Shown: in pieces, positions 10,278 to 20,099 of the stretch
How positions within the stretch are numbered: position 1 is the first letter of the stretch
Layout: each line of letters opens with the position of its first letter
Assembly (NCBI GenBank): GCA_021014945.1
Contig: MU266604.1
Span: 1-33,582, forward strand
From: Leucogyrophana mollusca
Lineage: Eukaryota > Basidiomycota > Agaricomycetes > Boletales
DNA: 33,582 nucleotides
Direction of reading: 5' to 3'
Notes under the pieces: generated by a model
Told to the model about the DNA's origin: nothing
Database searches by the model: none
Seen by the model: the letters and a program-made list of their open reading frames with translations, nothing else
Program-made: the position numbers and the translations under genes

Positions 10278-11460
10278 TTCTTACCTCCATATATGTACGC
10301 TGCACGGCACGTCAAAGTAATATCAGCGCTGATTCGAATTGAATGCCGGCCGATATCTACCTCTGCTGACAGCCCCTTGCTCGAGGCACGGGCATTGGCT
10401 TGATACGTTCATGGGCTTGCCCTGGGGCTGATACAACAATACGATTGATACAACGAATCCCAAAGACCCGGTCTATGAACACTTGGCCGATGGGAAGTAC
10501 AGACCTGAGCAGTTGAAGCGAAAATCGTGAGCGGTGATATCCGAGTGAATAGACATCTTGGACAGCGCTCATTTAGTCCAGGTGAGATCCGGAAGCACGG
10601 CTGTGATGAAAATTACGAGGAAATCAAGTTACATACGATAGACGATAATCCATTTCGGTTCGCTGTCTCGATAAATTGCCGAGAAACACTACTGGACCAG
10701 GTGCGAAGATGCTATCGTCATGAGATATAGTTGGTGGTGACCACAGATGACCCGGGGTGCCGCAGTGTACCGTGACATTCGTGTTGAGGCATGATCCAAT
10801 GATGAGGCTAAAAGTGCAATTGATGCGGCAGCATCGTGCAAATGGGGCCCAGCAGCCCGAGCGCAGACTTGAGACTTTACAATATCACGGTACTGCTGAT
10901 GTAAGGACAACACACCCGAGATGCACCAACAACCGGGCGAGGTGAGACGGACACATAATGCGGCATGGATTGGAAGATCTGATATCCAATTTGAGTGCAA
11001 CATGCCTGCCCCGGGTAATGCCGACCACGCTGCCTTCATTCTCGGTCACAACGGGAATCAAACGTCCATCGTTCGAGCGCCGAAGAAGCCAGACCCAGTT
11101 GGCTCACCGCGGTGAACCATGTCAAAACTAAGCCAACATCTTTGCAAATAGATGCTGGGGTCTTGGCGGGCACTCCTTTCATGCGGACTCAAGGCTGTAA
11201 TCAGTACAATAATAACTGATGCAGTTTCTCTTTCACATCGTTTCTGCTGTTCTGATGTTGCCAGAACACATCCGGCAGGCACTGATCGACCCGGGGCAAT
11301 GTGTTCGAGACGCAGAACCAGCATTCTCTGGTATCTTTGGTCACACTGGAAGTTCGGCCAACACCGTTTAGTACAGTCGTCATCGAACAACAATGAATCC
11401 GGTCTCTAAACTTGCGTCCAGCTGGTGCAAATGGCCTGCACGGATACACACCCCTCCAGT
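10278..11460. other. Interval between divergent DUF6534 and MFS genes, no gene recognised
   Basis: About 1.2 kb. CATATATGG (10289-10297) lies just upstream of the DUF6534 start. On the minus strand 10689-11393 has open fragments such as GHLWSPPTISHDDSIFAPG and an intron-like GTATGTAA...TCACAG near 10600-10635, but I could not connect them into a known family. It may be debris of another gene or a shared promoter region. Confidence 0.35.
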
Positions 11461-11466
11461 TATAAG
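11461..11466 (+). promoter_or_regulatory. Weak TATA-like element of the MFS gene
   Basis: TATAAG in the context CCAGTTATAAGCATTCC, 60-65 bp before the ATG at 11526, the same spacing as the clearer TATA boxes of the DUF6533 copies. Pyrimidine-rich sequence follows. Position-based inference only. Confidence 0.35.
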
Positions 11467-11525
11467 CATTCCTGTCAGTGTCCCACTGTTCCCCTCAGTT
11501 TCAAGTATTGACATCATACGTTCCT

Positions 11526-13876
11526 ATGGCCAGTCACGATTCCCTTGCGACTACAAATGTTAAACAAAAGCGAGGTGCTAGATTCTGGCTTATCTTTCTT
11601 GGGTTATGCGTGTCTCTTTTCTTGAGTGCACTTGACTCTGTGAGTCGTATTTAGTAGCAGTGTTCCTTGGGGAAACTGACATTGTGTGTAATTTTCAGAG
11701 TGCGGTCTACAATGCTCTCCCTGTTATCGTCAATGACCTTCAGGGAACACAGTTCACCTGGATAGGAACTGCCTACAATGTTCGTCACTCATAGCTTATG
11801 TGTCGAACATCACTACATTCCTCGCTACAGCTGGCTTCCGCCGCCTTCCTTCCCATGAGTGGCTGTGCAGCTGAGGTTCGGCTTTGCTCCCTTGCCTAAC
11901 GCACCATACGCTGATTCTGCCTGCAGATTTTTGGCCGTCGGACGGCATTTGTATGTGCTTTGTTGGCGTTTGCGCTCGGTAGCGCCCTATGCGGATCTGC
12001 CAAAAGCATGACATGGTTGATCGCAGCAAGGAGTGGGTATCCATTTGTTGCGCTCGCCAGTCTTCTTGCAACTGACTTCTTTCCAGCGGTTCAAGGTGTT
12101 GGTGGTGGGGCGATTCTATCTCTGGCATCGATTGTTGTCAGCGACATGGTACTGATTGACCTGTACTTTATTGCTTGTATTCTAACTGGGACACTAGGTA
12201 TCTTTACAAGAGAGAGGCACTTATAACGGCCTAATCGGCCTGTAAGTAGTTTTGTTTTGGATTCCTAGCCGACTTCTTACAAGCCTTTCAGAACTTGGGC
12301 TTTTGCGATGGCAATAGGCCCAGTCGTTGGGGGCTCATTTGCCCAAAACGGAAACTGGAGATGGCTTTTCTGTACGACCAATTTTTTTTACACCCTTGCG
12401 TTTGTCTCTGACTCTGTCGAAGACATAAACTTGCCGATCTCCGGCGCCGCTCTACTATTGGTAGTGCTGTTCATGAATCTGCCGACGCCTCCCGGGACGC
12501 TGAAAGAAAAGCTGGCCCGTATGGATTGGATGTGAGCAAAATCTTCCCCCCATAAATCCGATGGCCTGACATCCGGCGCCACCGTTCTTATTAACAGCGG
12601 AAACGCGCTCGTCATGTCCAGCACAACATCGCTGGTCATCGGGTTGACCTGGGGGGGAGTCTTGTACCCATGGACCTCGGCCAGGGTGATAATTCCTCTT
12701 GTTCTCGGCATTTGTGGTTTGGGAGTTTTCCTCTTCTATGAGATGCGCTATGCGACCAGTCCTATGGTACAGTATTTTTTTTTGGCTATTTCACGTCCTA
12801 ATTATCATTCACAGGTACCTCGCCTTCTTTTTACCAACCGTACCACAATGTCTGGGTGCGCCTTTGTTTATTTATACTGTGGTGTGTTTATTCATGTCTC
12901 ATCCAAAATGATAGTTATCTGCAGAACTTCTGCAATTCCCTTGCAGTCATGTCTTGCATTTGTACGTCTTCCCATTCCGCTTCTGAAGGCTTAACTTAAC
13001 ACATCGTGATTAGATTACTTTCCGGTGTATTTCCAGGCATGTAAGGACGCGTTACCCATTCGCTCTGGGATTAACATGTTCGGGGTAACGTTCGTCGTGG
13101 GGTGAGTTCCCCCACACATCACACGAAAATGTGCTAGAGTCTTAACCACCGTTTGAAGGCCCTTCATAGTCTTCGGTGGCCTGAGCGTGACTAAATTCCA
13201 GGTTTACCGCCCGCAGCTATGGGCAGGTTGGGTGGCTTCCGTACTAGGAGCTGGTGGATTCTCCACTGTCGGCGCAGATACGGTCCTAGGTGTTTCAGTC
13301 GGAGTGCCCGCTCTATGGGCTGCTGGAGGAGGTATTCTGTTTGGTGGGCGGTTCAACATTACATGCTGCTTACAAACGCTTATGATTGGGAACATCAGCT
13401 GCGACTTACTTTCCCGTCTTATCTCCGCTTCCGGTGTCTGCAAACGCCCATGCCCTGGCATTCTTTGCCTTTCTTCGATCCTTTGCACTGGTGCGTCTCT
13501 TTTCGCGCTTTCTGGGATCAGCCTCTTATGCCACACGATCTGACAGATTTGGGCTGTTACTATCGGGAGCGCCATCCTGACGAATCAGCTTGCGAAATGG
13601 TTACCTAGTGATTTCGTGGCTACAATCCCGGGGGGTGCCAGCAACATCTACGCCATAATTCCCGAAGTTCGAAACCTTCCCGAACCCTTGCGCTCAGAAG
13701 TCCGGCAGGCATTCTCTCAAAGTCTGCGACCATTGTGGTACACTGCAGTGGGCATCCTCGTCATGGGGTTCATTGCATCACTGTTCATGTCAGACGTGCC
13801 TCTGCATAATTACATAGACGAAAAGTGGGCTATGGAAGAAAAGTCGAGCGGTGAAGAACTGTCCCAGCCAGCCTAA
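11526..13876 (+). CDS. MFS transporter, 14-TM drug:H+ antiporter (DHA2) type
   Basis: Exons: 11526-11639, 11699-11779, 11831-11875, 11927-12032, 12087-12148, 12198-12241, 12292-12371, 12423-12531, 12598-12766, 12815-12855, 12915-12961, 13014-13101, 13186-13343, 13399-13490, 13547-13876. Total 1566 nt, 521 aa, stop TAA. Marks: ALDSSAVYNALPVIVNDLQG in TM1 (joining exons 1-2), IFGRR in the TM2-TM3 loop (motif A, residues 81-85), TVQGVGGGAI, and motif C as AIGPVVGG (residues 158-165), followed by NWRWLFYINLP, typical of 14-TM proton-driven exporters of toxins and drugs at the plasma membrane; then TFVVG, YRPQLWAGW and ADTVLGVSVGVPALWA. The C-tail is short and acidic. One doubtful join: to keep the frame, exon 13 must start at 13186, whereas homology suggests 13170 (FGGLS), which would need a 1-nt shift. 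Substrate cannot be told. Confidence 0.87.
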
Positions 13877-15383
13877 TATTGAGAACATTTTACTGTAATC
13901 GATATGTACAATGTACCATTGGAATACATTCGTTTGACCCACGTTCCTTACAGACAGCTTCTTGTTGGACTGCTCATGCGTCCACACATCCGGCATTCCA
14001 TCGGTCTGCACGCTAGCCCCTGCCATGAATATAGCACAGCAATCGGGAGAAGTTTGCCGTTTGAAGGAACCGTAAGGAGCGTGGCTAAGGGTTTGAACCG
14101 GTAAAACAGTTGGACAGCAGCGGGGACCAAGCAACGTGAGTTTTATCTTATATTCGCGCACGAGAAACTGTATAAGATTGCAGAATTATGGCACGCACAA
14201 ACCTATTGAAATTTGAAACGCTCCGATCACTATCAATTTGGCCACATGGCGGCTTCGTGTATAGTTGCCGACTAGGGGTGCCACCAGAAGCACAGGCACG
14301 ACGAGTCTCTCGACAGTGGCCGCTGTTTTCCGCGGGGTTCCTGGCAGATCCTGGCCGTATCATCGATTGGTCCTCGTTGAGCCGGCATTCAAAGAATCAA
14401 ACACGTCTCGGAGTTGACCGGTAGATCCCGGTATATGTGGATAAAAACTATTCCCGACTAGGTGCGTGGAATAGATCGACTTCAATCAGTCGGAATTCAG
14501 CCATCTCCCGGGTCGTCCTTAAAGCAACAAGCATCTCGGTGACCTATCTCCGCCTTTCATATATGTTTCCAAGTTTTCCAAAAAAGACGTACCCGTCGAT
14601 ATCCTCCGCAGCTCTACAGCTTGAAAATGTGATGGAAGGATCAGTGACAGAACACGAGATAGCTCACAGGACAAGCACCTATGTAAAACGGATGTGAGCA
14701 CGATGAATAGTGGGCACCTCGGCCACGAGGATAGCATCGTGAGTCGTGACCTGCCAGGTCCGTTTTAAGGGCAAGCCTCCAAGGTCTCATAAACTGGCTT
14801 TTGTTGCGTTTCCCCTATCCACCGGTTGGGGAGATCGCGGACTTAGTCCACGAGAGAATATCGCGGAGTATCGCGCCCATGGGCGATAATCAAAAGAGTA
14901 TTGCCCATCGATGATCCTGAAGCCGACAAACTTCCGTCCACAGTGCGCTCTTATTAGAGCAAAGGCGAAGGAAACGGCTATAACGCAGAAGGACTGGCAC
15001 AGGAAGCACTTGCCACAGCCTGGAGTGGGCGCCCGCGGAAGTGGGAACGAGGTCATTGTCGGGTCCAGACAGTCTTCGGAAGCCGGCAGGCTCCGGAAGG
15101 TCGTCACGTCACACAAAATTCTTGTGGCCAGTCATTTTTTGCCAACTACCGAAGCACACGATACTCGCCAACATTAATACTGACTATTTGACGTCGCCGG
15201 GAGGCTCCATTATTGACCCAACTGTGAACCAGGCATAGGATTGACACTCAGAAGTCAGAAAAGACATCTTATCAGCATCGCAATGCCCGTGGGTGTTTCA
15301 TTGTGACCACAGCCTGCGAGACTCACTGTCCGGGTTCGCAGGATATCATATAACACGCCCTGACATCACGATGTCCAGACCAC
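13877..15383. other. No gene recognised, 1.5 kb
   Basis: Only short ORFs in mixed frames, none with a known motif. Contains the MFS 3' untranslated region at its left edge. The right edge joins abruptly to the truncated DUF6533 copy near 15384, so a rearrangement breakpoint lies there. Confidence 0.4.
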
Positions 15384-15742
15384 GGAGGAAGGGGAGGTAG
15401 AACCTTCCGCCCTTGAACGTTTGAACCGTTGGGAGTAGTTTACGTCATGATGCAACTGACATTTGACGTGGTGTTACTCGCATTCGTGCTGTTTGCAACC
15501 GTCAAACATGCCCTCGAAGCCAGGCGACTGCACGGATCATGGTCGAATGACCCCCTGGTGAGGGCTTCGGTTGCGGACCAAATCATCTACTTCATCGGGT
15601 AAGTCGATTGTTTGTCAATCCTAGGGTAACATTCGTTCACAGTGAGCTCGCCAGGAACGTGATTTGGCAAGCGACTGCCATCTCCTTGATAGTCCCCATT
15701 ACAATGCAGCTGGATCCCTGTTATGGTTGGACCGAGCACTAG
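15384..15742 (+). pseudogene. DUF6533 fragment (C-terminal exons only)
   Basis: Carries the penultimate exon, with VYVMMQLTFDVVLLAF, FATVKHALEARRLHGSWS and ADQIIYFIG, a normal GTAAGT intron (15600-15642), and the start of the last exon (ELARNVIWQATAISL). It is truncated on both sides: the 5' exons and leader are absent, and at about 15742 the last exon stops (TAG) and runs directly into an alpha/beta-hydrolase fragment. An indel near 15419 also breaks the frame compared with the other copies. A dead fragment created by rearrangement. Confidence 0.75.
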
Positions 15743-15810
15743 GTGAGGGTTTTTTTCTTTCTCTCAACGGCATTCAGTGCACGTTCTAGACCCGTATTCA
15801 GCGAGAATTG
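15743..15810 (+). pseudogene. Alpha/beta-hydrolase fragment fused to the DUF6533 fragment
   Basis: Starts GTGAGGGTTTTTTCTTTCTC and matches the hydrolase segment beginning at 480 and, inverted, the one ending near 32760 (both pass through TCTCTCAA.GG.TTC.GTGC.CGTTCT). Only about 70 bp remain. It marks a junction between the DUF6533 and hydrolase families inside the window. Confidence 0.6.
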
Positions 15811-15827
15811 ACGATAAAGCTTGCGCA

Positions 15828-15990
15828 CGACCCTTCCCCCGCCAACGCGTTACGCGAATCGTGACGATCCACCTCATGAACTGAACAGACCACTGGCCCA
15901 TAGATGGCTCGGAGTGAATTGCTCCATGCGTCGTTGGGACTCCGAGCACGTCATGGATGTACAGGCTCCTTTCTGAAGCAGATGATTACC
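15828..15990 (-). repeat. Inverted copy of the block at 31600-31788
   Basis: The reverse complement shares GCAATT.ACTCCGAGCCA, GGATTCGCGTTGGCGGGG-like sequence followed by AAGGGTCGTGC, and a GCTTC.GAAAGG.(A/C)CCTGTAC block with 31600-31788. With the 31546-31576 match it forms an inverted repeat pair about 15.6 kb apart. No coding capacity recognised. Confidence 0.6.
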
Positions 15991-16024
15991 ACAGATAGCA
16001 AGAGATGCGCGTTACGTGCCAGAG

Positions 16025-16145
16025 GGACCTGCCGAGGACGTTGTCGTTGACTACTGCAAGGATTGGAGCAGCACCCTAGGCAGATTCTAACTCCACCCCA
16101 ACCCTCCCTGACCACTGTCGAGATCCCAGGTTGTTCACTCTCATT
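16025..16145. repeat. Duplicated block also at 7086-7240
   Basis: Same order of short conserved tracts as 7086-7240: GACCTGCCGAGGACGTTGTC, GGAGCAGCACCCTAGGCAGA, TCGAGATCCCAGG. Non-coding. Confidence 0.6.
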
Positions 16146-16199
16146 TCCTTCCCATCATCTGCGACTGCCTGGTTTTCACAGATATTGGCTTTAAATTCA

Positions 16200-16470
16200 C
16201 TTGATGGTTAAAAAATCACTGGGCTTCGAAGTCGTCGAGCTGGTGCTACCCCAGGGCTATAATAAACGGAGGTGATCGAGCGGAATCCCTTCCGTCCTAT
16301 GAATCTCCCAGTTGATATATATCGCGTTGGCTCTGACGAACCTGCCTACCCACAGCTCGCATCGGGCAAATTCAATGCATCTGGGGCGACTGGAAACGGC
16401 GCCCAATTTTGCACCCACCGCGATGGTGTTGAAATTTGCGTATGGTACGATAGTGCTCAGTCGGTGAGCC
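16200..16470. repeat. Duplicated block with matches at 21935-22112 and 22545-22600
   Basis: GGCGCCCAATT.TGCA(C/T)CCA, then ACTGCGATGG-like sequence, and TACGATAGTGCTCA.TCGGTG recur at 21935-22112. CTGGGCTTCGAAGTC (16219-16233) recurs at about 22558-22572. A plus-strand ORF (16272-16544) covers this copy, but the 21.9-kb copy is not open in that frame, so I do not call a gene. Confidence 0.5.
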
Positions 16471-16619
16471 ATTTACTGTACGGGGCTTTAGGTGGGGAGG
16501 GCTTGTGCTTGTGCTTCCAACACTGTTGCGGCGAATATCGATGACCCCAGCTATCATCCATCTGAGATGGGTAGCACAGACCCTAAGGTTTGGCACTCGA
16601 TGATGGGGTGCTATCGACT

Positions 16620-16812
16620 GCTGGCTGAGCACGCGTCGACGAGTATTCGATTGCTCGATCGCGGGGCGTTACGCCGCTCATCATTAGATATCCTGGCAGT
16701 CGTCGTTTCTCCTGTGGGTGCTGGTTGGGTGGACTCGCGGATAATATCGCCCACACGTCCCTTCGAAACTAGCAGTTGCAATGACAGGAAAAGCATCTAT
16801 AAACTTATCTGA
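16620..16812. repeat. Dispersed repeat E, copy 3
   Basis: CACGCGTCGACGAGTATTCG start and GCAATGACAGGAAAAGCATC end, as in copy 1, and like copy 1 followed directly by the DUF6533 leader. The middle (CATCATTAGATATCCTGGCA) is more diverged. Confidence 0.6.
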
Positions 16813-16814
16813 CC

Positions 16815-17346
16815 TGCTGGGGGCTGAAGCTGTGGTGAGTGAAGTAGCGTACATTGCGTTTCTTTTCTGATCTGCGGCGAGCACAAGCAACTTGGGGCGA
16901 TCCTGCTCTCCGAAACGTCTACCCTCGTCACCCGGTCGCCCCACAACAACGATCTTCTGATAATGTTCTCCATGCTCACATGCAGTCTCGGGAGTCGGGT
17001 TTACTTCGCACATCTCGTTGATTGGTGCTGTGTTTTTGGAACCACGGCTGAGGTATTTTTGTTGAAATGGGAGAATTTGAATCATGCTGATGTTTGGAGT
17101 AGTCCGGCCTAATTTTGCAGAAACATCTTCTGCGATTCTTAGTATTTATCATGATCTTGATTGTCTTTCAGCGCATGCGTGGCTTTATGGTCACTCACGT
17201 ATGATAAACAGGATCATGATATCGATGAAACACAGCGATTTCCAAGATTTTCGTGCTATGCTGAGCTACAACAGCGATCCTAGTATAAAGGTTCCAAGCT
17301 CGACTAGACGTGACAATTTCAATCCCCTGCCCCTAGTAATTGTGCG
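16815..17346 (+). repeat. Conserved 5' leader of DUF6533 copy 2
   Basis: Diverged copy of 1990-2519. Keeps the ACTTGGGGCGAT tract, the TCGTTGATTGGTGCTG-like tract, the TTTATCATGATCTTGATTGT tract and the TATA box. Confidence 0.7.
17284..17289 (+). promoter_or_regulatory. TATA box of DUF6533 copy 2
   Basis: TATAAA 63 bp before the ATG at 17347, in the same CCTAGTATAAAGG context as copies 1 and 3. Confidence 0.65.
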
Positions 17347-19074
17347 ATGAGCCTCGTGGAAGGTCTCGACCAGACCCAAGCCCTCAACTATGTGACTAGT
17401 AAGCAATTGTTCTGTCTGTGGGCTTACGATAATGGATCTGAACCATGTTTCTTCAGTGGTCCCAGCAGCCGTTGTTATGTATGACCAAGGTCAGAAGAAT
17501 TCCCTTGCTGTCAAATCAATAACCTTCGAGTTGACGAACAAGAATTGTGCAGTGCTGAAATTTTCGCAAGAGGTCAGTTCTCCTTCACTCCTTCCCGGGC
17601 AACACGCTGAAGCTCAAGATCTTGGAGGTGGATCTAATCTGGGTAAGTACCCACGTCACAGATTACTGAAGAGTACTTCGAAGCTCATACGGAAGTCAGA
17701 GTCGTCGCTGGACCTTCATGACGGGACTTTATTTTGCGGTGCGTGGGGCTGTCTTGCTTCTCGTCGTTCACCTGTCGATAGCTAAGGTTGTACAATATTA
17801 CTCTAGGCCCGTTACTGCGGCTCCGTATCTCTGTTGTGCGCCCAGGAATCGAATCTTCATCCTCTCAGCTGATGTGACGTTGTGATTGACAGCACATTTT
17901 TAGCATGTAAGACACCTCCAAGAGCAAGCTATATTCGCTGAATCCAATGTACCAGTGGACTTGCGGCTTACCTGGACTCGCAAAGTGCGCACATTTTTAT
18001 GCGGCAGGCAAGAGATCATCTCACAGAATTGGTATTGTAGGAGTGAAGTTTATTTTACATTGCCCTCTCGTTTGTCCGTAACTCGGATGTGACGCTGATG
18101 CTCAACACAAACAAACTATACAGAGGTACGCACCAATTAATCGCGTGCTCTGGGTCTCCAGCATATCTGACTTGGGATATCTCATTTCGAAAAGCCGAAA
18201 CTACATATATTGCTTGTCAATGGTTGACCGCTGTGTTCAGTGTAGCAATGCAAGGTATGTGAGGCCATGGTATTCGAGATCATTCATGTTCGTTATTGAT
18301 CATTCGCTCATGGTCAGCAATCCTTCTCGCGCGGGTCTATGCACTGTACAACCGTTCGAAGAAGGTTCTGGCTTTTCTGCTGGCATGCTTTTGCTGTGGG
18401 GTAATTGTGATGCTGGTAATTGCCGGAATGCTATACAACTTTTCCGTCGTGGGAAGATATAGTGCGTTCAAATATCTAACTAGAGCGTTCAGCCTTGGCT
18501 CAGTCATCGTTGGCTCAGTTTTGTCTGTTGGCCCGGATTCGATTGGTAGTGTCGCGGAGGAAGGGGTGCTGGACCCTTCCGCCTTTGAACCATTGGCAGT
18601 GGTTTACGTCATGGTGGGACTAACATTCGACATGATCTTACTTGCATTCGCTCTGTTCGCCGCCGTAAAACACGCCCTGGAAGCGAGGAGACTGCACGAA
18701 AAATGGTCGATCAACCCTCTGGTGAAGTCTTTGGTTGCAGACCAGATTGTCTACTTCATTGGGTACGCCAATTGTTTATTAATCCCGGGTTGACACTCAT
18801 TCACAGTGGGCTCACCAGGAACGTGATTTGGCAAGCGATTTCCATCTACTTGATGTTCCCCAGTTCCTCTACAGCTGGATTCCTGTTTATGCAAGGAGCA
18901 AGCAGTTGCTTCAATGGGTTTGCTGTCTTCGCAGGTCCTCACATGGTGATCAGCCTTCGTGCCCAAGAAGTCAAGACAGTGGATGGCACGTCACAAGGAG
19001 AGCTGAGCACGATCCAGTTCGGGGATAGAGACCTGCCGGCCCAGTCAGGCGAAGAGAGAGAGCCTGATCCTTAG
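17347..19074 (+). pseudogene. DUF6533 membrane protein gene, copy 2 (probably damaged)
   Basis: Supported exons: 17347-17398, 17457-17489 (MVPAAVVMYDQ), 17553-17572 (VLKFSQE), 17628-17642 (VDLIW), 17700-17738 (SRRWTFMTGLYFA), from 17807 (ARYCGS), then a TTYIACQWLTAVFSVAMQ exon ending 18254, 18318-18762 (AILLARVYALYNRSKK onward, FAAVKHALEARRLHEK) and 18807-19074 (LTRNVIWQ, AGPHMVISLRAQE, STIQFGDRDLP). The DUF6533 signature is complete. Damage: relative to copy 3 one base is inserted near 18491, so the short intron there cannot be removed without losing frame, although the unspliced reading stays open; the acceptor CTTAG|A before the ACQW exon is CTTGG|G here; a TAG at 19074 cuts the tail about 16 residues early. 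The loop between ARYCGS and ACQW could not be resolved. Could still be expressed with altered splicing. Confidence 0.65.
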
Positions 19075-19594
19075 CCCATGGTAGAGCATGGTTGTGGTTT
19101 TGCCAGACATCAAGCTGAAGAGGAAGCTTGAAATCTACATGGCAGTCTCGACTCTCGACAACACTTAGATCCTCACTCTCTGGGATAACTGCCCTGCTTT
19201 TATTTCCGATGTTCTGACTATTATCTATGTATTTGTGTGCTCTTGCAGCTTATTTGTTTCTTGCGTGTCCGGTTGTTGTTTGATGCTTGTTCCATAGCGC
19301 CGTACTCTCGTTGTTTCTGCCTAGCGTATCTATAGAGTATCGAGTGTTCCAATGAACCGCACAGACAGTATCATCCCCAGAGATGTGCGAATGTATATGA
19401 GCATGCAGCGAAGACAATACGACACATAGCTAGGGCGTGCACCGCTACTATCCCCGAGTTTGATCCTCCGCCGTGATCCTGCTACTGCCCTGGAAAACGG
19501 TCCTGATAATCCGAGATGACGATCACTTCCAGTGTTGAGACCTCTCGCGTTCCCATGATGTTCTATGTTACAAAAGGTATCAATATTAGTTTCG
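19075..19594. repeat. 3' flank of DUF6533 unit 2, ending at a deletion junction
   Basis: Matches 3953-4400 and 25212-25690 up to GTATCAATATTAGTTTCG. It then jumps to GAAATATAGTACAAGGGAAG, which in unit 1 lies about 1.1 kb further on, at 5511. The segment that held the PEX3 C-terminus is missing. Confidence 0.65.
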
Positions 19595-19669
19595 TGAAAT
19601 ATAGTACAAGGGAAGAAAAAGAAAGAAGAAATGGGAAGTGAGGAAATAGCCAACAGCTGCCTAGTGTTG

Positions 19670-20060
19670 AAACATCCTACTCGACGAGTTTGCAAGCACC
19701 AAATCAACGTGTGGTCAAGTACCGCCCCGTGTGTGCTCAGGCAGACCACCCAGTCGTGTATTCAGGTATCCAAGGCAATGTGTGTTCAAACACCATTCTG
19801 GCAAGCGATCAGGCGCCACTACACGGGTGCATGAACTGCCCCCTCGACCAGGAAAATACCGACTTGGTGGGTGCAAAACTCCATCGACGTATGTTCAGCT
19901 GCCCGCGCAAACAAGTGTAGTTGAACAGTATTCAAAAAGCAAGTCAATGGTGTTCGGGAACCCTAATAAACGAGCACTCAAACACGTTAATCGCTGAGGG
20001 GCCAAAACAACGAGCGGACGAACATCTGAGTTAACGAGTGATCGAACACTCACTTAACGT
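19670..20060. repeat. Degenerate ~24-bp minisatellite (array 2)
   Basis: Units such as TCGACGAGTTTGCAAGCACC, TAACGAGTGATCGAACACTC and ACGTATGTTCAGCTGCCC, clearly related to 5570-6270 (19680-19900 is close to 5585-5815, unit by unit). It ends where PEX3 remnant B begins, so it sits inside the former PEX3 locus. Confidence 0.65.
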
Positions 20061-20099
20061 GGCTGGGGAGGGGTAAGGCGGATAAATGAAATAGACGTG

